Below are positions 1 to 5,490 of a stretch of 7,360 nucleotides of DNA, in pieces. The first letter of the stretch is position 1, and every line of letters starts with the position of its first letter. The stretch is from Candidatus Cloacimonadota bacterium (GTDB taxonomy: Bacteria; Cloacimonadota; Cloacimonadia; Cloacimonadales; TCS61): positions 1 through 7,360 of the forward strand of contig QMNP01000069.1 of NCBI GenBank assembly GCA_003647825.1, given 5' to 3'. Under the pieces are notes generated by a model. The model worked only from the letters and a program-made list of their open reading frames with translations, had not been told where the DNA came from and ran no database searches. The position numbers were made by a program, and so were the translations under genes.

Positions 1-1
1 A

Positions 2-133
2 GGGAATGAATTCAGTGTTGCCTGGGACGCAAAAGATGATAATGAGAAGCAAGTCTCCAGCGGAGTTTATTTCTACAAATTGAAGGTTAATGGAAAAACC
101 AAAGCCAGCAGGAAGTGTTTGCTGCTGAAATAA
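2..133 (+). CDS. C-terminal end of a secreted protein with FlgD-Ig-like / type IX sorting-type tail (partial, 5' end outside window)
   Basis: Only the last 43 codons are present, ending at TAA 131-133. The translated tail contains FSVAWDAKDDNEKQVSSGVY followed by FYKLKVNGKTKASRKCLLLK. This is the usual FCB-group C-terminal pattern: a W-D-x-K/G-D-D-N-x-x-x-V-x-S-G-(V/I)-Y-F-Y core, a short beta strand, and a basic patch before a hydrophobic end. In Bacteroidota and relatives such domains direct export through the type IX system and cell-surface attachment, or form the last Ig-like domain of large extracellular proteins. The catalytic or binding part lies upstream of the window, so the protein's job cannot be stated. 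The family style is clear; whether this organism uses type IX secretion is inferred. A hairpin 12 bases after the stop probably ends its transcript. Confidence 0.8.
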   Translation, partial: GNEFSVAWDAKDDNEKQVSSGVYFYKLKVNGKTKASRKCLLLK

Positions 134-145
134 AAAAAGGATTCT

Positions 146-180
146 CATTACGAACTTTCCAGTTCGTGATGGATTAATTT
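146..180 (+). terminator. Hairpin terminator after the secreted-protein gene
   Basis: Bases 146-156 (CATTACGAACT) pair with 161-171 (AGTTCGTGATG) to give an 11-bp stem with one T-G wobble and a 4-base TTCC loop. It is followed by a modest T-rich stretch (ATTAATTT, 173-180). The location, 12 bases after the stop codon at 131-133, fits a Rho-independent terminator. The weak T tail means it could also be a transcript-end stabilising hairpin or one copy of a dispersed palindrome. Confidence 0.6.
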
Positions 181-203
181 CGACAGCTTCTGCTGCTGGA
201 TTA

Positions 204-263
204 GTGAAGCCAAAGTTTCACAAAGTATTGGATTCCCAAGCAGAAACTTAGGAGTGAGAATAC
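204..263. repeat. Two adjacent imperfect hairpins in the 134-395 gap
   Basis: Bases 204-209 (GTGAAG) pair with 216-221 (TTTCAC) around a 6-base loop, with one G-T wobble. Three bases later, 225-229 (GTATT) pairs with 259-263 (AATAC), and inside that 232-240 (ATTCCCAAG) pairs with 247-255 (CTTAGGAGT) with one C-A mismatch and one wobble, loop CAGAAA. The gap 134-395 holds no credible gene. These imperfect stems look like decayed or diverged intergenic palindromes rather than a known riboswitch. The pairing is seen directly; repeat-family status is inferred. Confidence 0.4.
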
Positions 264-306
264 AGTCTCTCTAAATGTGTGACTTTCTTTTTCTCATAAA
301 AAAATT

Positions 307-335
307 GACTTTAAAACGGTCTGTTTTAACCAGTC
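307..335. promoter_or_regulatory. Bulged 11-bp inverted repeat, candidate operator or leader hairpin
   Basis: GACT plus TTAAAAC (307-317) is matched by GTTTTAA (323-329) and AGTC (332-335), with loop GGTCT and a 2-base CC bulge on the right arm. It lies about 60 bases upstream of the EIIA start and directly upstream of the candidate promoter at 340-367, a position suited to binding a dimeric regulator. Read on the minus strand the hairpin is followed by a run of seven T (complement of the A run at 298-304), so it could instead terminate minus-strand transcription. No minus-strand gene is visible to need that. Confidence 0.4.
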
Positions 336-339
336 CAAA

Positions 340-367
340 TTAATTAGTGATAAAGAGATTGTATTAT
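340..367 (+). promoter_or_regulatory. Candidate promoter for the EIIA-antiporter-PII-like operon
   Basis: A TATTAT hexamer (362-367, 5 of 6 to the -10 consensus) lies in a very AT-rich run. A weak TTAATT (340-345, 3 of 6 to the -35 consensus) is 16 bases upstream. Transcription would start near 374, leaving a short leader with GGAG at 385-388 before the ATG at 396. A TTGACT at 305-310 is a better -35 but has no acceptable -10 at normal spacing. If this is an FCB-group bacterium the primary sigma factor may prefer a different consensus, so this is a weak call. Confidence 0.25.
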
Positions 368-395
368 ATATATAGTTAAATAATGGAGAATTAAT

Positions 396-857
396 ATGGA
401 AAGAATCTTAAAAGTTTCCGATATGATAAATGAGAATTTCATCATTGATATTGCCAGCGACAACAAAAAAAATGCCCTGAATGAACTTCTGGATGTAATC
501 TGTAAAAGTCCGCTCATCACAAACTGCAAAAAATTCCGCAAAGCAATTTTCAATCGTGAGAAACTAATGAGCACAGGCATTGGCTACGAGATAGCAATCC
601 CTCATGCCAGAGATAAGACCGTTAAGGATTTCGTTATCGCTATAGGACGCAAAAAAGAAGGTTTGGAATATGCTTCCATAGATGATAAACCAGTGAAACT
701 TATCTTTATGATCGGTGCTTCCGATACACAAAATAAAGATTACATCAAATTGCTTTCACGTCTCGTACTCAGACTCAAAAATAAAGACTTTGTAAACAAA
801 CTGATTTCTGCCCAAAATGCTGTTGAAATGTATAAAACAATCATTGAACAACAATGA
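396..857 (+). CDS. PTS EIIA domain protein (fructose/Ntr type, PTS_EIIA_2)
   Basis: A 153-residue single-domain protein of the phosphotransferase-system EIIA fold. The active-site signature is visible as STGIGYEIAIPHARDKTV (residues 59-76), with His70 the expected phosphorylated histidine, as in GxxIPH of PtsN/FruA-type EIIA. Length and order match stand-alone EIIA-Ntr proteins (about 150-160 aa): an N-terminal helix, the KAL/NEL helix around 26-40, the His loop, and the LLSRL region around 109-113. No EIIB or EIIC is adjacent; the next gene is a cation/proton antiporter, which argues for a regulatory rather than sugar-transport role. EIIA-Ntr is known in E. coli to control K+ transport (TrkA, Kdp sensor), so control of the antiporter is a reasonable inference. 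The start has GGAG at 385-388, 7 bases upstream. Tandem stops TGA TAA close the gene. A cytoplasmic location is expected. Confidence 0.85.
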   Translation: MERILKVSDMINENFIIDIASDNKKNALNELLDVICKSPLITNCKKFRKAIFNREKLMSTGIGYEIAIPHARDKTVKDFVIAIGRKKEGLEYASIDDKPVKLIFMIGASDTQNKDYIKLLSRLVLRLKNKDFVNKLISAQNAVEMYKTIIEQQ

Positions 858-872
858 TAACAAAAGTCGTTC

Positions 873-910
873 TCTTAGTAAAATGATACCCGAGCGTTAT
901 ATTTCTAAGA
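873..910 (+). promoter_or_regulatory. Stem in the EIIA-antiporter spacer
   Basis: In the 69-base spacer, TCTTAG (873-878) pairs with CTAAGA (905-910). An inner AAAT (881-884) can pair with ATTT (901-904) across a 2-base bulge, leaving a 16-base apical loop. It ends 6 bases before the AAGGA ribosome-binding site (917-921). There is no T run, so it is not a convincing terminator. It may be a transcript-processing or translation-tuning hairpin that lets EIIA and antiporter be made at different levels. The stem is AT-rich and could be chance. Confidence 0.25.
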
Positions 911-926
911 AATATTAAGGAACATT

Positions 927-2138
927 ATGAATAGTACATATTTCCTTCTTTTCATGGGGGGCTCCATTATTTTTGCCCTGCTTGCGGCAAGAGGAACCAC
1001 TCTTCTCAAATCTCCTTTAGTAGTAGGTTACATTATTGCCGGTGCGATCATGGGACCTGCAATTTTGAAGTTAATTTCCAACGAACAAATAGCTTCTTTG
1101 GATGTCGTGAATACAATCACATTGTCTTTTCTTGGTTTCGGAATTGGAGGAGAATTAAAATTCAAAGAACTCAAAAAGCTAGGAAAATCTATTATTGTAA
1201 TAGTTATTTTTGAAGCAACGGCAGCCTTCTTGCTGGTGGGAATTGCTACTGCTTTAATTTTAAATAATATTGCTTTGGGACTAATTTACGGTGCTTTAGC
1301 TTCGGCAACAGCACCAGCCGGTACTGTAGATGTGATCCGGCAATACAAAGCGAAGGGAAACCTTACTTCCACCTTGTATGCAGTAATGGGCTTGGACGAT
1401 ATTTATGGTCTTTTGATCTATACTCTTTCTATTCCTATTGCTATTATATTACTGGGTGGCGGTAACTCTCCTCAGCACTCTTCAGTTTTGGCCTCACTTG
1501 GTCATGCTGGTTTAGAAATCGTGATGGAGATCGGATTGGGAGTTGGTATTGGTTTTGTTCTAAGTTTTATTGCCAAACGCATTCATGATAGAGTATTGTT
1601 ACTGCTTTTTACTATCGGTATAATCCTATTGAATTGCGGTATTTCACAAGCTCTCGAACTCTCACCAATTTTAATGAATATGGCTGTTGGGATCGTGGTG
1701 GTGAATTTCAATTCTGTTGTTGCACGAAAGATTTTCACAGCAGTTGGTGACTGGTCACCTCCCATTTATGTCTGGTTTTTTGTTTTAGTTGGTACCCGAT
1801 TGGATGTGCATCTTATTACACGTTATGCACTTCTAATTGCCATATATATTTTAGCCCGTACTTTGGGTAAATGGGGTGGTGCATTTACAGGAGCAAAGAT
1901 TTCTAAAGCACCAGCAAGCACAATAAAATACCTTGGATTCACATTACTTTCACAGGCAGGTGTGGCAATTGGTTTGGCTTTGGCCGCTTCGACTGCTCTG
2001 GAAGAATTGGGAATGCGGCTTGAAGCAAAACAAGTAATGGGCGTGATGACAGCAACAACTTTTATTATTATGCTTATAGGTCCAATAATGGCAAAAATAG
2101 CTCTGGTGAAAGCCGGGGAAACTCATGTTAAGGAGTAG
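927..2138 (+). CDS. Cation:proton antiporter, CPA family (Na_H_Exchanger domain)
   Basis: A 403-residue polytopic inner-membrane protein that should exchange Na+ or K+ for H+. It has only the membrane exchanger domain, with about 12 hydrophobic segments and no C-terminal TrkA-N/RCK domain, so it is shorter than KefB/KefC. Diagnostic features are PLVVGYIIAGAIMGP (30-44, first helices), SATAPAGTVDVI (126-137, the unwound helix of the ion site), GLDD (155-158, with Asp157 and Asp158 as likely ion-binding acids), a basic RTLGKWGG (311-318), and LLSQAGVAIGLAL (340-352). The adjacent acidic pair is typical of electrogenic CPA2-type members; stoichiometry and ion choice cannot be read from sequence. 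The start is set by AAGGA at 917-921, 5 bases upstream. The gene lies 69 bases after EIIA and 2 bases before the PII-like gene, whose Shine-Dalgarno lies in this gene's last codons. Missing cytosolic regulatory domains may be supplied in trans by these neighbours. Confidence 0.9.
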   Translation: MNSTYFLLFMGGSIIFALLAARGTTLLKSPLVVGYIIAGAIMGPAILKLISNEQIASLDVVNTITLSFLGFGIGGELKFKELKKLGKSIIVIVIFEATAAFLLVGIATALILNNIALGLIYGALASATAPAGTVDVIRQYKAKGNLTSTLYAVMGLDDIYGLLIYTLSIPIAIILLGGGNSPQHSSVLASLGHAGLEIVMEIGLGVGIGFVLSFIAKRIHDRVLLLLFTIGIILLNCGISQALELSPILMNMAVGIVVVNFNSVVARKIFTAVGDWSPPIYVWFFVLVGTRLDVHLITRYALLIAIYILARTLGKWGGAFTGAKISKAPASTIKYLGFTLLSQAGVAIGLALAASTALEELGMRLEAKQVMGVMTATTFIIMLIGPIMAKIALVKAGETHVKE

Positions 2139-2140
2139 GC

Positions 2141-2455
2141 ATGTTTGCGATATTACAAATCAATAAAGAAAAATATTTGGACGATATATTAATGGCTCTT
2201 GCCGAAGCAGGAATTGAAGATCCGATTGTGCTTTCGGGTGAATCTCTGGGACATAAACTGGTCTTTGATATGCCTGTTTTTGCAGGATTCAGGAATTCGA
2301 TGGGACAGGGAGAAAGCTATGCCAAGATCATCATGGCAGTCACAGAGAAAGATAGAATTGATTTTATGCTGGATGAGCTGAAACATTCCGGTATAGATTT
2401 TTTAAAAGATGAAATCGGGAAAATCGCGCTGCTGCCAGTGGAAGTGGTGTATTGA
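2141..2455 (+). CDS. Small PII-like (ferredoxin-fold) protein, putative antiporter regulator
   Basis: A 104-residue soluble protein. Its predicted pattern is beta (FAILQINK, 2-9), helix (10-24), beta around 28-42, a loop rich in Gly/Asn/Ser (GFRNSMGQGES, 49-59), beta (YAKIIMAV, 60-67), helix (EKDRIDFMLDELKHSG, 69-84) and a final beta (GKIALLPVEVVY, 93-104). This beta-alpha-beta-beta-alpha-beta order and length match PII-like trimers, where the mid-protein loop contacts a partner transporter and ligands bind between subunits. The classical GlnB signature with uridylylated Tyr is not visible, so this is a divergent PII-like call from fold pattern and context. It starts 2 bases after the antiporter stop, with AAGGAG (2130-2135) reading through the antiporter's last codons, so the two are translationally coupled. 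That strongly links it to the antiporter. Which ligand it senses is unknown. Confidence 0.65.
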   Translation: MFAILQINKEKYLDDILMALAEAGIEDPIVLSGESLGHKLVFDMPVFAGFRNSMGQGESYAKIIMAVTEKDRIDFMLDELKHSGIDFLKDEIGKIALLPVEVVY

Positions 2456-2675
2456 TTAATGAATAGAAGTGAAACCTTGCAACTATGCGTTGCCGGCAGG
2501 CAATCGCTGAAAGCTCTTTCAAATACCAAATGGCTGAGCTTGCGAGAATCTTGGCAACGGTTGAGAATTCTTAATGCACTTTCACCGTTCCGAAGCTTTC
2601 AACAGCAAGCTGTCTCAACCGTTCGGAAGGTAAAGAGAAATTTAATAAATATACATATATTCGGAGGAAGAAGAA
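2456..2675. repeat. Gap of nested inverted repeats, possible dispersed repeat element
   Basis: This 220-base gap holds several pairings. GCGTTGCC (2487-2494) pairs with GGCAATCGC (2499-2507) with a T bulge and GGCA loop. An 11-bp perfect arm AACGGTTGAGA (2556-2566) pairs with TCTCAACCGTT (2613-2623). Within or overlapping it, TTCCGAA (2588-2594) matches TTCGGAA (2622-2628), and AGCTT (2594-2598) matches AAGCT (2607-2611). ACCGTTC occurs twice as a direct repeat (2584-2590, 2619-2625). Several pairings are mutually exclusive, so alternative folds are possible. A 76-codon frame through it (2459-2689) has no family resemblance and overlaps the next start by 14 bases. I read it as non-coding, repeat-like DNA. 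The last about 35 bases are AT-rich and could carry the promoter for the next gene. Confidence 0.5.
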
Positions 2676-4340
2676 ATGAGAATAGTTGAATGTGTTCCAA
2701 ATTTCAGTGAAGGTCGCGATCTGAAAATCATTGAGCAAATTACTGATAAGATTAAAGCTGTTGACGGAGCAACACTCCTTGATGTCGATCCTGGTGCAGA
2801 TACAAATAGAACAGTTGTAACGATTGTTGGAGAACCGGAGCCAGTGATGGAAGCAGCTTTCCAGGCTATCAAAAAAGCTTCTGAGCTGATCGATATGACC
2901 AAACACAGCGGAGCACATCCGCGTATGGGAGCTACTGATGTTTGTCCGTTTGTTCCCGTAAGTGGTGTAACCATGGATGATTGTGTGAAATTTGCCCACA
3001 AAGTTGGAAAACGTGTAGGTGAAGAACTGGGAATTCCAGTTTACATGTACGAATATGCAGCTACAAAACCATTGTGGAAGAACCTGGCAGAAGTACGAAA
3101 AGGTGAATACGAAGGATTAGCTGTCAGAGAAGGTAAGGAAGAATGGAAACCTGATTACGGTCCTCATAAATTTAATCCCAAATCTGGTGCTACTGCAGTT
3201 TCTGCTCGTGAATTCCTTATCGCCTACAATATAAACCTCAATTCCAGAGATAAAAAGAAAGCTCATGATCTGGCTCTTTCTATTCGTGAAAAAGGCCGTT
3301 TCAAAAGAGATGAAAACAAGAAGATCGTAAAAGATAAAGACGGCAAAAAAGTTATGGTTCCCGGGCTCTTTAAAAACTGTAAAGCTGTTGGCTGGTTCAT
3401 CGACGAATACAATCGTGCTCAGATCAGTATTAATCTTACGAACTACAACATTACTCCTCCGCATCTGGTGCTGGAAAAAGTTAGAGAAATGGCTGTGAAA
3501 AAAGGTATTCAAATTACTGGAAGTGAACTTGTGGGTCTTATTCCCAAAGAAGCAATCCTGATGGCTGGAAAATATTATTTAAAACGTTTGGGAGAAAGTG
3601 CTGGAATTCCAGAAAAGATGATCATTGAAACAGCAGTTCAATCAATGGGATTGGATGACCTGACAGATTTTGATATTGATGAAAAAGTAATTGAATATGC
3701 TATTGCGAAGCAAGATAATCTGGTAAACATGACCTTAACTGAATTTGCTGATGAACTTTCTACAGATTCTCCCGCTCCAGGCGGCGGCAGTGTTGCGGCT
3801 CTCTGCTCTGGAATGTCGGGAGCACTTTCTGCCATGGTATCTAACCTTACTTTTGGAAAAAAAGGATATGAAAAAGTTTGGAAAGAAGCTAAAGAACTGG
3901 CTGAAATAGGACAAGATATAAAAGAGCGTTCCATGTATGCTATAGATAAAGATACCCAGGCATTTTATGATATGATGGATGCAGCCCGTCTGCCCAAGAA
4001 AACAGATGAAGAGAAGAAGATCCGTCTTGATGCAATTCAGGAATCAACAAAAAAAGCGATTCTTGTTCCAATGGAAACTCTGGGAATAGCTCTGGAAGCT
4101 GTTGAACTTTCCCAAAAAATAGCCAGAATTGGAAATGAAAACGCTCTTTCCGATGCCGGAGTTGGTGCTATCACAGCTAATGCAGCGGCTAAAGCAGCTT
4201 ATCTTAATGTGAAGATCAACATGGCTGGAATCGATGATGAAACTTTCAAATTTGATATTCTTACCAAAGCAGATACACTTTTGGAAAAAGTGAATAATAT
4301 CGCTTTGAATGTAGAAAAAGAAATTAAAGGGAAAGTGTAA
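2676..4340 (+). CDS. ftcD: Bifunctional glutamate formimidoyltransferase / formimidoyl-THF cyclodeaminase
   Basis: A 554-residue fusion enzyme of histidine degradation. The N-terminal part (about 1-325) moves the formimino group from N-formimino-glutamate to tetrahydrofolate. The C-terminal part (about 350-554) releases ammonia to give 5,10-methenyl-THF. Seen here: the start RIVECVPNFSEGRD (2-15); the GAHPRMGATD motif (79-88), with His81 matching the catalytic histidine of the mammalian enzyme; FNPKSGATAVSAREFLIAYN (166-185); and NYNITPP (256-262). The cyclodeaminase begins near LTEFADELSTDSPAPGGGSV (354-373), with Asp426 in DKDTQAF as the probable catalytic acid and SDAGVGA (492-498). Length is close to the mammalian enzyme (about 541 aa); many bacteria encode the halves separately. 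The start has a strong GGAGG at 2663-2667, 8 bases upstream. It stands alone between a repeat-rich gap and a terminator, with no hutH/U/I in the window. Cytoplasmic, feeding one-carbon units to folate. Confidence 0.95.
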   Translation: MRIVECVPNFSEGRDLKIIEQITDKIKAVDGATLLDVDPGADTNRTVVTIVGEPEPVMEAAFQAIKKASELIDMTKHSGAHPRMGATDVCPFVPVSGVTMDDCVKFAHKVGKRVGEELGIPVYMYEYAATKPLWKNLAEVRKGEYEGLAVREGKEEWKPDYGPHKFNPKSGATAVSAREFLIAYNINLNSRDKKKAHDLALSIREKGRFKRDENKKIVKDKDGKKVMVPGLFKNCKAVGWFIDEYNRAQISINLTNYNITPPHLVLEKVREMAVKKGIQITGSELVGLIPKEAILMAGKYYLKRLGESAGIPEKMIIETAVQSMGLDDLTDFDIDEKVIEYAIAKQDNLVNMTLTEFADELSTDSPAPGGGSVAALCSGMSGALSAMVSNLTFGKKGYEKVWKEAKELAEIGQDIKERSMYAIDKDTQAFYDMMDAARLPKKTDEEKKIRLDAIQESTKKAILVPMETLGIALEAVELSQKIARIGNENALSDAGVGAITANAAAKAAYLNVKINMAGIDDETFKFDILTKADTLLEKVNNIALNVEKEIKGKV

Positions 4341-4355
4341 AAAGATATTAATCTC

Positions 4356-4386
4356 TTGCGGAGATGAAACATCTCCGCAAATTTAC
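4356..4386 (+). terminator. Terminator hairpin after the formiminotransferase-cyclodeaminase gene
   Basis: TTGCGGAGATG (4356-4366) pairs perfectly with CATCTCCGCAA (4370-4380) across an AAA loop, an 11-bp stem starting 16 bases after the TAA stop. The following ATTTAC is only weakly T-rich. On the minus strand the stem would be followed by GAGAT, not a T run, so a plus-strand end is favoured. Confidence 0.7.
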
Positions 4387-4391
4387 AAATT

Positions 4392-4532
4392 ATGGAAAAT
4401 ATTCAAAATTTAATTCAATTGATGCAATCAGCAATCTCGCCGATCGTGTTGATCTCTGGTGTTGTTCTACTGATTATTGATATTTCTTTTAGTTTAAAAG
4501 TCCTGAAAATTCAGGTTAGTGATCACCTTTAG
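4392..4532 (+). pseudogene. 46-codon frame resembling the start of a DUF2721 membrane protein, probable remnant
   Basis: ATG 4392 to TAG 4530-4532 encodes 46 residues beginning MENIQNLIQLMQSAISPIVL and continuing ISGVVLLIIDISF, then SLKVLKIQVSDHL. The first about 30 residues resemble the N-terminus of DUF2721 membrane proteins, where an amphipathic Q/L-rich helix runs into a P-V/I-V-L-I-S-G-x-x-L-L hydrophobic helix. The N-R-L-G-R-type motif that should follow is missing, and no other frame restores it, while family members run to about 130-150 residues. No Shine-Dalgarno precedes the ATG, only 11 bases after the terminator stem. I read it as a truncated remnant joined to unrelated sequence near 4480. 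A genuine single-pass small membrane protein remains possible. The family match is by recall of pattern, not a search. Confidence 0.4.
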
Positions 4533-4538
4533 TAATTC

Positions 4539-4544
4539 TATAAG
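4539..4544 (+). promoter_or_regulatory. Candidate -10 element just before the radical SAM gene
   Basis: TATAAG matches 5 of 6 bases of the -10 consensus, with only a poor TTAGTG (4516-4521) 17 bases upstream. A start about 7 bases downstream would fall near 4551, 4 bases before ATG 4555, giving an almost leaderless transcript. That would agree with the absence of a Shine-Dalgarno there. Nearby CCTGAA/TTCAGG (4502-4515) forms a 2-base-spaced palindrome that could be an operator. Weak call. Confidence 0.2.
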
Positions 4545-4554
4545 ATCAATTATT

Positions 4555-5490
4555 ATGAAATACAAACATCTTTTCGGCCCAGTTCCATCCCGACGATTGG
4601 GAATATCACTGGGAATTGATCTGGTACCCTTCAAAGTATGCAGCTTCAATTGCACTTACTGCGAATCGGGAGCAACAACTAACCTCACAACAGATAGAAA
4701 AGAATATATTCCCATCGACGATGTGATCATAGAACTGGATCATTATTTAACACAAAAACCGGAACTGGATTACATAACTTTTTCAGGAGCAGGTGAGCCA
4801 ACTCTAAACAGCGGAATTGGAAGATTAATCGAATTCATCAAAGAGAAATATCCAACCTATAAATTGTGTTTGATCACCAATTCCAGTTTGTTGTCTGATG
4901 CAAACTTACGTAATGAGATCAGTCCAATTGATCTATTGCTGCCGTCATTGGATGCTGTTTCGGATATTATTTTCAGAAAACTTAATCGCTCAAATCCAAA
5001 AATAAAAATCAATGATATAATTGAAGGATTGATCAAATTCAGACAGGAATCTGAATCTGTGATGTGGTTGGAAATCTTCTTTGTACCCGGCATTAATGAT
5101 TCAGATGACGAATTACAAAAATTAAAAGAAGCAATTCTCAAAATTAATCCGGATCAAATTCAATTGAATACACTAGACAGACCCGGAACTGAAAAGAACG
5201 TTAAGCCGCTTTCCAGAAAAAAAATGGAAGAAATAAAGACCTTCTTTGCACCTCTGCCAGTAGAGATCATCGCCAAGTTCAAATCCAGAACAAAAGTAAA
5301 AAGCTTCAATTCCAACATTGAAGAAAGGATATTGGAAACCTTGCTGCGTCGTCCTTGTACAGACAAAGATCTGGCAGAAATGCTGGGATTGCATTTGAAT
5401 GAGCTAAATAAATATATCAGCAATCTTATCGAAAAAAACAAAATCTGCAGCGAACATTTAGAGCGGGGAATATTTTTCCGTGTCCTTTGA
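4555..5490 (+). CDS. Radical SAM protein with C-terminal winged-helix domain (COG0731-like)
   Basis: A 311-residue radical S-adenosylmethionine enzyme. It begins MKYKHLFGPVPSRRLGISLG, the common N-terminus of this family. The 4Fe-4S cluster site CSFNCTYC has Cys29, Cys33 and Cys36 in the CxxxCxxC pattern, and SGAGEPTLN (77-85) supplies the SAM-binding glycines. EIFFVPGINDS (173-183) and QLNTLDRPGTE (203-213) are further family features. Residues about 256-310 form a winged helix (ERILETLL, then DKDLAEMLGLHLNELNKYIS), as in the bacterial branch of this COG that is distantly related to wyosine-forming tRNA enzymes. The substrate is unknown. An upstream GTG at 4519 keeps the frame open but adds 12 atypical residues, so ATG 4555 is preferred. 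No Shine-Dalgarno is visible for either. It is the first gene of a packed operon and overlaps the next gene by 11 bases. Confidence 0.85.
   Translation: MKYKHLFGPVPSRRLGISLGIDLVPFKVCSFNCTYCESGATTNLTTDRKEYIPIDDVIIELDHYLTQKPELDYITFSGAGEPTLNSGIGRLIEFIKEKYPTYKLCLITNSSLLSDANLRNEISPIDLLLPSLDAVSDIIFRKLNRSNPKIKINDIIEGLIKFRQESESVMWLEIFFVPGINDSDDELQKLKEAILKINPDQIQLNTLDRPGTEKNVKPLSRKKMEEIKTFFAPLPVEIIAKFKSRTKVKSFNSNIEERILETLLRRPCTDKDLAEMLGLHLNELNKYISNLIEKNKICSEHLERGIFFRVL

Noticed and set aside
182..189. GACAGCTT shared in opposite orientation with 2607-2614 (AAGCTGTC)
   Set aside because: Only 8 matching bases with weak similarity around them; at chance level in a window this size.
305..310. TTGACT as the -35 box of the EIIA promoter
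   Set aside because: No acceptable -10 hexamer 16-18 bases downstream; the bases belong to or abut the inverted repeat instead.
344..580. 78-codon minus-strand frame over the EIIA start
   Set aside because: Hydrophobic frame antisense to the EIIA 5' end and its AT-rich promoter region; no supporting signal.
2459..2689. 76-codon plus-strand frame between the PII-like and ftcD genes
   Set aside because: No family resemblance, Arg/Ser/Gln-rich composition typical of translated non-coding repeat, no Shine-Dalgarno, runs through inverted repeats and overlaps the strong ftcD start by 14 bases.
2571..3001. Two minus-strand frames (142 and 119 codons) opposite the ftcD start
   Set aside because: Antisense shadows of a clearly conserved coding region; both start near the same point in different frames and show no recognisable protein pattern.
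3117..3512. 131-codon minus-strand frame inside ftcD
   Set aside because: Phe/Asn-rich mirror of the Lys/Glu-rich formiminotransferase coding sequence; no independent support.
4519..4554. Extended radical SAM start at GTG 4519
   Set aside because: Adds 12 residues not typical of the family N-terminus, and the nearest AGG is only 3 bases away; ATG 4555 gives the usual MKYKHLFGPVPSRRLG beginning.
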